Assembly: GCA_964506905.1 (NCBI GenBank)
Contig: CAZDNW010000010.1
Span: forward strand, 1-22,475
Length of the DNA: 22,475 nt
Direction: 5' to 3'
Source of the DNA: JALWZX01 sp964506905
Lineage (GTDB): Bacteria > Patescibacteriota > WWE3 > 2-01-FULL-39-13
Part shown: positions 1-7,690 of the stretch, one piece after another
Layout: every line of letters begins with the position of its first letter
How positions within the stretch are numbered: position 1 is the first letter of the stretch
The notes under the pieces: model-generated
Databases searched by the model: none
What the model was told of the DNA's origin: nothing
Seen by the model: the letters and a program-made list of their open reading frames with translations, nothing else
Program-made: the position numbers and the translations under genes

Positions 1-1218
1 GCCATATTTCAAAACTAAAACCAACGCAATAAGAGCAGTAAATTCAGTGAATACAGTAGTGTATGCAGCTGCTATATAGTCGTATTTAGGGATAAATATC
101 AAATTTAGAACCAAATTAACCAAAAAAGCAATAATATAAACGTATATTAAATATTTTTGTTTTCTTTCTACTAATAGCATCCAATTTAATGGAGAAGTTA
201 AAAAGAAAAGAACTAACCCTAAGCTTAAAATATTTAGTACTGTTGCTGCAGGTAACATTTGATTTCCCCATAATAATGCAACACCCCAATGTGATGTTAA
301 TAAGACAAAAGATGTGATAACTAACGCACTAACAATCAAAAAAGAAATACTTTTCTTCATTAAGACTTTATATTTTTTTACAGATTTTTCGTGAGTTTTT
401 ATCATAATAGGATATAACGCATTCATAAAAAATGTAGGAATTATTATAATTACCTCAAAAATTTTAAATGCAATATAATATATACCTACCGATTCTGACG
501 GTGAGTATATTGATAAAATCCATCTATCTGCGTACATCATTAGCATATTTACAACCATTGATAAACCAATTGGCAATGATAATATAAATAATTTTTTGTA
601 ATATTTAAAATCAAATAGATTAGTATTGGTTGTAAAATAATTTTTAACTAAAATTAAAGCAACTGATAGAACAGCTAATATACTTAATGAATAAAATAGC
701 GACAAAGATAATAAATCCGCCCTATTAGTGTTAATAAGCCAATAAATTGATACTATTGCAAAAGCACTACCCACAACAGACGCAATTAATCTTTTTTCAT
801 ATTTTAAGAATGATTGAAAAATTACATTTGGAACATTTGCTAACGATTGAAAAAGTATTACTGGCAATGATATTAGTATCGCTGTTTTTACTTCTCTTGT
901 ATATGGTAGTAAAGTTAATATAACCAACCCTAAAAGCATTAAAACCAATCCATACAAAAATTTAAATACAAAAACTTTAGAAAACACCTCACTAGAATCA
1001 ACCTTTGGTTTTACAAATTCTTTTACTAATATGGAATTCATTCCAAAATCTGTTAAGACAAAAAAAGTACCTACAAAAGTTAAAACAATAGCAAAATCCC
1101 CCATCATTTGATTCCCTAAATTTCTTGTAACCAATATTGTAACTAAAACAGTTGCTACAGTAGTAGATAACTTCGCTATTATTTGATAAATAGTATTAAG
1201 TGCAATTTTTAATTTCAT
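1..1218 (-). CDS. Oligosaccharide flippase / polysaccharide biosynthesis membrane protein (C-terminus cut by window edge)
   Basis: The reading frame is open from the ATG at 1218 to the window edge (406 codons, no stop), so the C-terminus is missing. The protein is almost wholly hydrophobic with about a dozen predicted membrane helices separated by short basic loops (for example near residues 10-40, 80-115 and 145-200). The N-terminus (MKLKIALNTIYQIIAKLSTT) and the following LVTRNLG segment are typical of Wzx/RfbX-type flippases of the MATE-like MOP superfamily, which move lipid-linked sugars across the membrane. I see no feature that specifies MurJ, so the substrate is unknown. It starts 15 nt after the CCA end of tRNA-Val and has no promoter or Shine-Dalgarno of its own, so it is probably transcribed with the tRNA. 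Family call fairly sure; substrate not. Confidence 0.85.
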   Translation of the reverse strand, partial: MKLKIALNTIYQIIAKLSTTVATVLVTILVTRNLGNQMMGDFAIVLTFVGTFFVLTDFGMNSILVKEFVKPKVDSSEVFSKVFVFKFLYGLVLMLLGLVILTLLPYTREVKTAILISLPVILFQSLANVPNVIFQSFLKYEKRLIASVVGSAFAIVSIYWLINTNRADLLSLSLFYSLSILAVLSVALILVKNYFTTNTNLFDFKYYKKLFILSLPIGLSMVVNMLMMYADRWILSIYSPSESVGIYYIAFKIFEVIIIIPTFFMNALYPIMIKTHEKSVKKYKVLMKKSISFLIVSALVITSFVLLTSHWGVALLWGNQMLPAATVLNILSLGLVLFFLTSPLNWMLLVERKQKYLIYVYIIAFLVNLVLNLIFIPKYDYIAAAYTTVFTEFTALIALVLVLKYG

Positions 1219-1233
1219 ACAAAAAGGACAGTT

Positions 1234-1308
1234 TGGTGAGCCTGAGTGGGGTCGAACCACTGACCTCTTCGATGTGAACGAAGCGCTCTACCACTGAGCT
1301 ACAGGCTC
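1234..1308 (-). tRNA. tRNA-Val (anticodon CAC)
   Basis: Complete cloverleaf on the minus strand. Acceptor stem GAGCCTG/CAGGCTC, D stem GCTC/GAGC, anticodon stem CTTCG/CGAAG with loop TTCACAT (anticodon CAC, reading GUG), T stem AGTGG/CCACT with loop TTCGACC, discriminator A at 1237. The CCA end is encoded (1234-1236). It is the first element of a unit that continues into the flippase. Confidence 0.97.
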
Positions 1309-1326
1309 TAAATTAAACAAAGTAAT

Positions 1327-1354
1327 TGTATATCTAAACTGGTAGTTTAATCAA
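1327..1354 (-). promoter_or_regulatory. Promoter for tRNA-Val (and flippase)
   Basis: On the minus strand TTGATT (1354-1349) is followed after 16 nt by TATACA (1332-1327), placing the start near 1320, about 12 nt before the mature tRNA 5' end. The spacer is itself an inverted repeat (TAAACT-GGT-AGTTTA, 1334-1348). Confidence 0.7.
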
Positions 1355-1389
1355 TAACAACATATTTTTACATTTTTTCATTTCTTTTA

Positions 1390-1418
1390 TTGTTATATAT
1401 TTTTGCATACTGTAAAAT
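1390..1418 (+). promoter_or_regulatory. Promoter for lepB
   Basis: TTGTTA (1390-1395), 17-nt spacer, TAAAAT (1413-1418). The predicted start falls at about 1425, leaving a leader of only 2-3 nt before the ATG at 1428. Confidence 0.65.
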
Positions 1419-1427
1419 ACTAATGTT

Positions 1428-2033
1428 ATGGATTTTGAAGGAATCAAAAACTTTTTACTAGACATTATAGAAACCGTTGTAATAGCGTTATCTATATTTG
1501 TTGTAATATATTTGCTAGCATTTCAACCCCATGAAATAAAAGGGCAATCAATGGACGGCATTGCAGGGTTTCACGATGGGCAATATTTATTAACTGACAA
1601 ACTAACATACCGATTTAGGGAACCAGAAAGAGGTGAAGTTATTGTTTTTAAATATCCATTAAATGAATCGGTAGATTATATAAAAAGAGTAATCGCTATA
1701 CCAGGTGATAAAATAATGCTAAAAGATAATAAAATCTACTTATACACAGATGAATGCCCTGAAGGTGTTATAGTAAATGAAAGCGCATATATTGCGCCAA
1801 CTGTACAAACTAATCCAAAAACTTTTCTTAAAGAAGGCGTATTAGTTAGAGTACCAGAAGATAATTATTTCGTGATGGGCGATAATAGAGAACATAGTTC
1901 AGATTCTAGAGCTTGGGGATTTGTTGAAAGAGACGAAATTATTGGTCGTAGTCTTTTTAGATATTGGCCTCCAAATGAAATCGGATTAATAGACCATCCA
2001 CAAACTATACCTGAAAAATGCATGTCTTCATAG
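1428..2033 (+). CDS. lepB: Signal peptidase I
   Basis: Membrane-bound serine protease that removes signal peptides from exported proteins. 201 residues: one N-terminal membrane helix (about 12-32), then the S26 catalytic fold. The catalytic Ser is in GQSM (Ser41) and the general-base Lys is in YIKRVIAIPGD (Lys86); box E is GDNREHSSDSR (151-161). The usual SMxPT after the catalytic serine is altered to SMDGIAGF, i.e. the conserved proline is absent and the loop is longer. Length is normal for a short bacterial LepB. No Shine-Dalgarno; the promoter lies right against the ATG. Stop TAG. It faces convergent rpmA across a 146-nt gap (2034-2179) in which I see no convincing terminator or gene. Confidence 0.97.
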   Translation: MDFEGIKNFLLDIIETVVIALSIFVVIYLLAFQPHEIKGQSMDGIAGFHDGQYLLTDKLTYRFREPERGEVIVFKYPLNESVDYIKRVIAIPGDKIMLKDNKIYLYTDECPEGVIVNESAYIAPTVQTNPKTFLKEGVLVRVPEDNYFVMGDNREHSSDSRAWGFVERDEIIGRSLFRYWPPNEIGLIDHPQTIPEKCMSS

Positions 2034-2179
2034 AGTAAATAATAATAAGTGAAAAATCTCATTAATAATACTATTTAAAGGCATTAATAATATTAAATTC
2101 TTAAAATATGCGTGCAAATCACTTAAAAGAAAGTTTAAAGGATTTTTTATTAATTGTTAAATGTGAGCCTTTGAAAAAG

Positions 2180-2437
2180 TTACACGGTTTTATAAACGCT
2201 AACGGTTTTTTTATCTTTTCTAATGTTTTTATATTTTACAAATCCATCAATTTTAGCAAATATTGTATAATCCCTACCCATACCAACGTTTTCTCCAGGA
2301 GCAATAACTGTTCCCAATTGAGTTACTAAGATTGTTCCTGCTGTTACAAATTCACCATCATATTTTTTTACACCTCTGTGTTTGCCTTGTCTATTTCCTT
2401 TTTGTCTGGTTGAACCTGATGCTTTCTTATGTGCCAT
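2180..2437 (-). CDS. rpmA: 50S ribosomal protein L27
   Basis: 85 residues, full length for L27. The conserved N-terminus MAHKKASGSTRQ begins directly at the mature form (no Firmicute-type cleavable N-terminal extension), and the GRDYTIFAKIDGFVKY segment is typical. L27 lies near the peptidyl-transferase centre of the large subunit with its N-terminal tail reaching toward the tRNA ends. It follows rplU by 19 nt in the usual L21-L27 order and is presumably cotranscribed. No Shine-Dalgarno upstream. Confidence 0.99.
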   Translation of the reverse strand: MAHKKASGSTRQKGNRQGKHRGVKKYDGEFVTAGTILVTQLGTVIAPGENVGMGRDYTIFAKIDGFVKYKNIRKDKKTVSVYKTV

Positions 2438-2456
2438 GATTTATTAAAACTATGAA

Positions 2457-3059
2457 CTACTTAATCAATTCTCTTAATTTATCAACTGCTTTTTGCCCTA
2501 CTCCTTTTATTGAGGTTAATTCCTTATCTGTGGCTTTCTTTACTTTTTCCACTGTATCATACCCTGCCCCAATTAATTTCTCTTTCATAGAATCACTTAA
2601 ACCTTCTACATCCTTAATTAAGTTTTGTGTGGTCTTCTCAACTGTTTTAACTTCTTCTTTAACTTTTTTCTCTACTTTTTCTTCTCCTGTTTTTTCTTTA
2701 CTAATATCTGTGTTCTTTTCTCTTATATTAAGCACAATTTCGGTTTTTACCCCTTTTCCTAGTTTTTTTACCTTAACAACTGAAATTGGTTGTCTATGCC
2801 CCTTATTCTTTCTATATCTTGATTTTGCTTTAAATCTTCTTACAGAAACTTTCTTGTCTTGTTTTTGCTCTACTATTTCCAAAAGTACGCCAGCATCATC
2901 AACAGACGGCTCACCAACAAGTGTATCTTTACCGTTATTTAACAATAAAATCTCAACATCAGATTTAGGTGTTATTCTGTCTAACACAAGAGTATCACCT
3001 TCGCTGACTATAAATTGTTTTGAGTTCACTTTTATTACTGCAAATTCCTTATTATTCAT
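2457..3059 (-). CDS. rplU: 50S ribosomal protein L21 with C-terminal helix-hairpin-helix extension
   Basis: The L21 core occupies residues 1-103 (EFAVIKVNSKQFIVSEGDTL near the N-terminus, then KSRYRKNKGHRQP, the rRNA-binding signature). A Lys/Glu-rich linker (about 104-148) leads to a C-terminal domain (149-200) with two helix-hairpin-helix-like units, the second reading LTSIKGVGQKAVDKL. Ordinary L21 is about 100 residues, so the protein is double length; HhH tails of this kind suggest extra RNA or DNA contact. An in-frame GTG at 3062 lies directly before the chosen ATG at 3059; GTG would fit a strictly leaderless start, ATG gives a conventional codon. Upstream of rpmA; it has its own promoter. 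Confidence 0.96.
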   Translation of the reverse strand: MNNKEFAVIKVNSKQFIVSEGDTLVLDRITPKSDVEILLLNNGKDTLVGEPSVDDAGVLLEIVEQKQDKKVSVRRFKAKSRYRKNKGHRQPISVVKVKKLGKGVKTEIVLNIREKNTDISKEKTGEEKVEKKVKEEVKTVEKTTQNLIKDVEGLSDSMKEKLIGAGYDTVEKVKKATDKELTSIKGVGQKAVDKLRELIK

Positions 3060-3068
3060 CACTGCAAA

Positions 3069-3097
3069 ATAGTAACAAAAAGTTAATAAAATATCAA
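3069..3097 (-). promoter_or_regulatory. Promoter for rplU-rpmA
   Basis: TTGATA (3097-3092), 17-nt spacer, TACTAT (3074-3069) on the minus strand. The -10 ends 6 nt before an in-frame GTG and 9 nt before the ATG, so the transcript has essentially no leader. Confidence 0.8.
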
Positions 3098-3138
3098 TAA
3101 CTATATTAACATAGCGTTACATTAAAAAATTATTTTAG

Positions 3139-3167
3139 CAAAAATAGATTTACCTTTTTGTAAACCT
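3139..3167 (-). terminator. Rho-independent terminator after ileS
   Basis: Minus-strand hairpin AGGTTTAC / GTAAATCT (8 pairs including one G-T) with a 6-nt loop, followed by ATTTTT. It starts 8 nt after the ileS stop. Confidence 0.75.
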
Positions 3168-3175
3168 ATGTGCAC

Positions 3176-6076
3176 TTAAAGTCTACTTAATTCGAATTTA
3201 TCGCCTGGTTTTAACTCTTTAACAAATGTCTTTGATTTTATTTCATCGCCAAATTTTTCTACCACTGCGCCATAATCATCTTCTTTTGGATATGTAACAT
3301 TCACTATTTCATTCCACTCAACATCTGCTTGTTTTCTAAGCTTCTGTATTTCTCTAACCATTTCTCTTGCTTTACCCTCTAATCTTAAGTCATCTGTTAT
3401 TGTTGTATTTAGCCCAACTTTTAAATCTCCTTCTTCTTGTGTAGCATATTCCTCAGAAACATCATAATCAACATTTCTCTCAAATCTAATATTCTTAACA
3501 TTTAACTCGTCTTTAAGTAATTGTTGGTATTCTTCATCCAAAGGCTTAATTCCCATTACAATCATTTCTGATAATGGTTGTCTAACCGGTATTTGAACCT
3601 CTTTTCTTATTGCATTACCTAAAGATGCAATTTTTCGCACGATTTCCATATCGCTTAACATTTTGTTTTCATCATTTGATAATTCGCTATATGTGGGGAA
3701 TTTACACATATGTACTGACTCAGGCATTGAATCATCAATAGATACTAAGTTTCTATATAAACCATCTGATAATAATGGCATATACGGAGCCATAAGTTTA
3801 GTAAATGTTAAAAGCACATAATATAAAGTTTGCAGTGCATTTTTGTCGCCAGAAGATAATCTATCTCTAGATCTTCTTATATACCAAGTTGATAAATCTT
3901 CAACAAATGGTGCTAATTCTCTAGCCCCATACATTACTTCATAACGACTTAAATAATCATCGATTTTATTTGCAGTTTGCTTTAATCTGGCAAGTATCCA
4001 TCTGTCTAAAACATTTGTTGCATCTAAATCATCAATATCTTTAACAACATCATTTTTATTAAATCCATATAATCTAGCATATGTAATAAAGTACCTATAA
4101 CTGTTCCACAATGTTGTAAAAAATGATTTTCTTGTTTCTTCTAAATATCTATATGAGAAATTAGCAAATTCCCCTCTAGCAATTTGTGCGGATGCTAAAA
4201 AGTACCTCAACATATCTCCACCATATTTTTCAAATACTTCCTCTATCGGCGGATAATTTTTTGTACTTTTTGATAACTTTTTACCAGATTCATCACCTAA
4301 CATGCCTGTAACAATTACATTTTTAAATGGTGCTTTATCAAACAATGCTACTCCTAAAACATACATTGTATAAAACCATAATCTAATTTGATCATCAGAC
4401 TCACTTATGTAATCGGCAGGGTATCGTTTCTCAAATAATTCTTTATTTTCAAATGGATAATGATATCTTGCAAATGGCATAGACCCACTATCAAACCAAA
4501 CATCAATAACCTCAGGTACTCTTCTAAATACACCACCATCTTTACCTTCCCATGTAATATCATCTACAAACGGTTTATGCGGATCAAAGTCCTCAGACAG
4601 TTTTTGCCCACTTAGTTTTTCTAGCTCTTTAAATGAGCTAACAAATACCTTTTCCCCGGTCTTATCATTTATCCATAATGGTAGTGGAGTTCCCCAAAAT
4701 CTTCTTCTGCTCAAAGACCAATCTCTGGCCCCTGCGATCCAATTTATAAATCTTTTTTTCATTCTTTCTGGAACCCAATTTATAGTTTCTGCTTCTTCTA
4801 ATAACCTAGGTTTTATTTTATTTATAGCAACATACCAACTCTTAATTGGCTTATATATAAGTGGTGTCTTGGTTCTGTAACACATAGGCATACTATGTGT
4901 ATATTCTTCGTGTTTAAACAATAATCCTTTCTCTTGCAAATCTTCTATTATTTTTTTGTTTGCTTTTTTATAAAACAACCCAGCATATTCAGGAATTTCA
5001 TCAGTAAATTCCCCTGTGTCATTTAAATAATCAAACAATTTCATTCCCATTTCTAAAAAGATATTGAAATCTTCCTCGCCATAGGGTGCTAAATGTACAA
5101 CTCCAGTACCTTCTTCAGTATTCACATGGTCAGCATATATAACTTTAAATGCACCTTCTTTTCTTTTGCTTTCATAATATGGAAACAATGGCTCATATTC
5201 TTTTCCAACTAAATCTTCTGGTGGAATATTTTCTAAAATTTCGTAATCGGCGTCTTCACCAAAAACTCTATCTAAAGCCTCTTTTGCTAATATGTAATTT
5301 TCACCATCTTTTTTAACTTTTACATATTCTATATTTTTCCCTATAGATAACATTAGATTTCCCGGAAGTGTCCAAGGAGTTGTTGTCCAAGCCAATATAT
5401 ATGTATTATCTTCATCTTTTAACTTAAATTTAAGAGTAACTGTGTCATCTACAATATCTTTATAACCACCTTCAGCAACCTCATGGGCAGAAAGTGTCAT
5501 ACCTGCTCTTGTTGAGTATGCAACAACCTTATGCCCTTCATATAGCAAACCTTTTTTATACAATTCAGATAATGCCCACCACATGCTTTCAATATAGTCT
5601 TTATCCATAGTTGCATACTCATCATTATGATCAATCCATCTACCCAATCTAGTTTCGTATTCAATCATATCCTTTCTATGATCCAAAACAGATTGCCTAC
5701 ACATAGCATTAAATTTATCTACACCCATTTTTTCAATATCACTTTTATGCTTAAATCCTAAATTCTTTTCAACCTCAAATTCAACCAAAATTCCTTGGCA
5801 ATCCCAACCAATATTTCTACTCACATATTCACCTTTCATAGTATGATATCTAGGCACAATGTCCTTCATTAACCAAGTTATTGCATGCCCGTAATGAGGC
5901 ATACCATTAGCAGTAATTGGCCCATCGTAATAAACCCATTCCTTTTTGTTTTTGTGTTGCTCGTCAACCTTTTCGAAAATTTTATTAGTTTGCCAGAAAT
6001 CTAATACTTGATTTTCTAATGACACTAAATCAAATTTAGCATCAACAGGTTGAAATGTTTTTACATCATCAGACAT
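3176..6076 (-). CDS. ileS: Isoleucyl-tRNA synthetase
   Basis: Charges tRNA-Ile with isoleucine. 966 residues, class I synthetase. The HIGH motif is HYGH (61-64, within GMPHYGH) and KMSKS is KLSKS (600-604). The editing (CP1) domain keeps TTTPWTLPGN (231-240) and GTGVVHLAPYGEEDF (323-337) with the aspartate needed for clearing mischarged valine. The WFDSGSMPF core and the C-terminal anticodon-binding helical domain (about 680-960) are present; a C-terminal zinc-finger tail is absent, and the region PMCYRTKTPLIYKP has lost one cysteine of the usual pair, so zinc binding there is doubtful. The N-terminus (DLVSLENQVLDFW) fits the eukaryote-like IleRS clade common in CPR and archaea. Expression is controlled by the T-box leader immediately upstream. 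Confidence 0.99.
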   Translation of the reverse strand: MSDDVKTFQPVDAKFDLVSLENQVLDFWQTNKIFEKVDEQHKNKKEWVYYDGPITANGMPHYGHAITWLMKDIVPRYHTMKGEYVSRNIGWDCQGILVEFEVEKNLGFKHKSDIEKMGVDKFNAMCRQSVLDHRKDMIEYETRLGRWIDHNDEYATMDKDYIESMWWALSELYKKGLLYEGHKVVAYSTRAGMTLSAHEVAEGGYKDIVDDTVTLKFKLKDEDNTYILAWTTTPWTLPGNLMLSIGKNIEYVKVKKDGENYILAKEALDRVFGEDADYEILENIPPEDLVGKEYEPLFPYYESKRKEGAFKVIYADHVNTEEGTGVVHLAPYGEEDFNIFLEMGMKLFDYLNDTGEFTDEIPEYAGLFYKKANKKIIEDLQEKGLLFKHEEYTHSMPMCYRTKTPLIYKPIKSWYVAINKIKPRLLEEAETINWVPERMKKRFINWIAGARDWSLSRRRFWGTPLPLWINDKTGEKVFVSSFKELEKLSGQKLSEDFDPHKPFVDDITWEGKDGGVFRRVPEVIDVWFDSGSMPFARYHYPFENKELFEKRYPADYISESDDQIRLWFYTMYVLGVALFDKAPFKNVIVTGMLGDESGKKLSKSTKNYPPIEEVFEKYGGDMLRYFLASAQIARGEFANFSYRYLEETRKSFFTTLWNSYRYFITYARLYGFNKNDVVKDIDDLDATNVLDRWILARLKQTANKIDDYLSRYEVMYGARELAPFVEDLSTWYIRRSRDRLSSGDKNALQTLYYVLLTFTKLMAPYMPLLSDGLYRNLVSIDDSMPESVHMCKFPTYSELSNDENKMLSDMEIVRKIASLGNAIRKEVQIPVRQPLSEMIVMGIKPLDEEYQQLLKDELNVKNIRFERNVDYDVSEEYATQEEGDLKVGLNTTITDDLRLEGKAREMVREIQKLRKQADVEWNEIVNVTYPKEDDYGAVVEKFGDEIKSKTFVKELKPGDKFELSRL

Positions 6077-6088
6077 ATTAATTTTATG

Positions 6089-6120
6089 TGGAATTCAACC
6101 AAACATCTGATTAAATTCCA
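6089..6120 (-). repeat. Inverted repeat in the ileS 5' untranslated region
   Basis: TGGAATT and AATTCCA arms (7 perfect pairs) enclose an 18-nt loop. It lies between the T-box terminator and the ileS ATG, ending 12 nt before the start codon. It is outside the canonical T-box. It could stabilise the read-through mRNA; function unknown. Confidence 0.6.
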
Positions 6121-6126
6121 TTAAAC

Positions 6127-6181
6127 AAAAAAGCCCCTATACTTTTGCTAACTCATATTGATTTAACAAAAATACAAGGGC
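6127..6181 (-). terminator. Regulated terminator of the ileS T-box
   Basis: A 19-position stem (5' arm 6181-6163, 3' arm 6151-6133, including G-U pairs) with an 11-nt loop is followed by TTTTTT (6132-6127). This is the strongest hairpin in the leader. It shares its 5' arm with the antiterminator. Confidence 0.9.
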
Positions 6182-6341
6182 CTTGAACTAACAAGACGGT
6201 ACCACCTTGCTTACCAAAAATGGTATCTCATTACAGCTGTAACGGGCTTACCCGAGAGATTCTACTAAGCATAAGCCGTTCTTTCTCTAGCGTATAGCAA
6301 AAACTAACTATTTGTGGTTGATTTCCACTCAAACGCTTCTA
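6127..6341 (-). promoter_or_regulatory. T-box riboswitch (tRNA-Ile sensing) controlling ileS
   Basis: The minus strand carries AAGGTGGTACCGTCTT (6208-6193), a close match to the T-box core AGGGTGGTACCGCG; its TGGT would pair with the ACCA end of uncharged tRNA-Ile. Upstream, in transcript order: a short stem I (AGCGT near 6338 pairs with ACGCT near 6289) with inner hairpin GTGG-AAATCAA-CCAC whose loop contains AUC (6322-6320), a candidate isoleucine specifier; an H-type pseudoknot (6288-6284 with 6259-6255, 6280-6272 with 6250-6241) matching the Stem IIA/B element; and stem III TACCA-TTTT-TGGTA (6225-6212). CAAGG of the T-box can pair with CCTTG at the base of the terminator, so antiterminator and terminator are mutually exclusive. 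Placement in front of ileS fits. The specifier assignment is inference. Confidence 0.93.
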
Positions 6342-6347
6342 AGTGTT

Positions 6348-6375
6348 ATGATAATATATCGAGAATATTAGTCAA
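6348..6375 (-). promoter_or_regulatory. Promoter for the ileS T-box leader
   Basis: TTGACT (6375-6370), 16-nt spacer, TATCAT (6353-6348) on the minus strand. The predicted start near 6341 gives a leader of about 265 nt before the ileS ATG. Confidence 0.75.
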
Positions 6376-6422
6376 GAATCGCAAAAAACAAACTACTCGA
6401 TAAATAAAGTTACAATTTAATG

Positions 6423-6428
6423 TATAAT
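6423..6428 (+). promoter_or_regulatory. -10 element of the MFS transporter gene (leaderless start)
   Basis: Consensus TATAAT, preceded directly by TG, ends exactly 7 nt before the ATG at 6436, which puts the transcription start on or next to the start codon. No clear -35 is visible. Confidence 0.75.
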
Positions 6429-6435
6429 ATTATTA

Positions 6436-7656
6436 ATGCCTCACTCAATATTTGCAAAAACAAATGTACATTCCGTTTTTCCAAAGCTAGAAGAATCTCC
6501 AGCGTTATATGCAACAAATACAATAAAGGGATTTGCTTTATCTTTAGTCGGAATATTTATCCCCGTATATATTTATACATTAGAAAATAAACCAATAATA
6601 TATTCAGATAGTCATATAAATTCTGTAGGATGGGTTCTTATTTATTATTTAATAACCGGGATAACGCTTTTGATTTCCTCATCAGAATTAACAAATTCAA
6701 TCTTCGGTTTTTTGACAATGAAGAATTCAATTTTTATAAGCACTATATTACAATCAATAATGCTTTTATCTTTGAGTTTAGCTGATAAATACTTTTATTT
6801 GATTTTTTTAGCGGGAATTCTAACAGGTTTGGAGTCATTTCTATACTGGATACCGTATCACACATTATTTATAAGAAAATCGCGAAACAAAGAAAAAGGG
6901 CATTTTGGAAATACTGTAGCAACAAGAATTTTACTTGGGAAACTAGCAAGAACAATAGGCCCAATAATGGGTGGTTTTATTATTTCAATATACAGTTTTA
7001 ATTTATTGTTCTTTATTGGAATTCTATTATTATCATTGTCATCAATTCCAGTATTGGTAAGCGTAGATGAATCAAAACACGGCAAACACAATGTATGGCA
7101 TATATTTAAAAAATATATTAGCCGAAAAGAGTTGCGTAAAAAGTCCGTAGCAATGGCAGCAAATGGAATCGAAGATATAATTTATGCAACAATGTGGCCA
7201 ATACTATTATTTGTAGCATTAAAATCTTTTTCTAAACTCGGTACATTGGTTTCAATATCTATTTTTATATCATCGTTAACTGTTGTCTTGGTAGGAAAAT
7301 TTATTGATAAACACGGAGTAAGAAAAGTGTTAAAAATCGGTTTAACGATAGATTCGTTATTGTATGTATTTCGTATGTTTGTAACAACTCCATCACTTTT
7401 ATTTGCAATCGATATCACAGATAGAATAAATGGCCCATTAAGAGCTATCCCGTTTTTATCTGTTTATTACAACATTGCTGAACAAGAAGGTACAACAACC
7501 GCAGAATTAATTATATATAGGGAATTAATTAAATGGTTGTCAATAATCATTGTAATACTTTTAATTTTGATAATACTACCCTTGCTTCCAACCTGGCAGT
7601 ACATATTTATTGTTCCAGCTATAGTGGCTCCATTTATGTATCTTATCGTTAAATAA
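6436..7656 (+). CDS. MFS transporter
   Basis: 406 residues with about 12 hydrophobic segments, a normal size for the major facilitator superfamily. The N-terminus contains VHSVFPKL and then IKGFALSLVGIFIPVYIYTL, a pattern I associate with a family of MFS proteins in CPR genomes. GKFIDKHGVRKVLKIG (about residues 288-303) resembles the cytoplasmic loop motif A of MFS carriers, here in the second half. Nothing in the sequence indicates the substrate. Divergent from ileS; stop TAA followed immediately by an in-frame TAG. Convergent with the small gene downstream of ftsZ, with a 34-nt gap. Confidence 0.88.
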   Translation: MPHSIFAKTNVHSVFPKLEESPALYATNTIKGFALSLVGIFIPVYIYTLENKPIIYSDSHINSVGWVLIYYLITGITLLISSSELTNSIFGFLTMKNSIFISTILQSIMLLSLSLADKYFYLIFLAGILTGLESFLYWIPYHTLFIRKSRNKEKGHFGNTVATRILLGKLARTIGPIMGGFIISIYSFNLLFFIGILLLSLSSIPVLVSVDESKHGKHNVWHIFKKYISRKELRKKSVAMAANGIEDIIYATMWPILLFVALKSFSKLGTLVSISIFISSLTVVLVGKFIDKHGVRKVLKIGLTIDSLLYVFRMFVTTPSLLFAIDITDRINGPLRAIPFLSVYYNIAEQEGTTTAELIIYRELIKWLSIIIVILLILIILPLLPTWQYIFIVPAIVAPFMYLIVK

Positions 7657-7690
7657 TAGTAAAACCTTTGAAAGTAACAGGTACAAAAGA

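Noticed and set aside
2034..2179. Possible terminator between lepB and rpmA (AAAGG/CCTTT arms and a T6 run)
   Set aside because: The arms are short and far apart and no compact stem precedes the T run; not supportable.
2108..2329. Plus-strand ORF of 73 codons overlapping rpmA
   Set aside because: It is antisense to the clear L27 gene, has no recognisable features and no promoter; a shadow frame.
2452..3072. Long plus-strand ORF opposite rplU
   Set aside because: The reverse frame encodes an unmistakable L21 protein; the plus-strand product is Ser/Thr/Phe-rich low complexity produced by the Lys/Glu-rich minus-strand codons.
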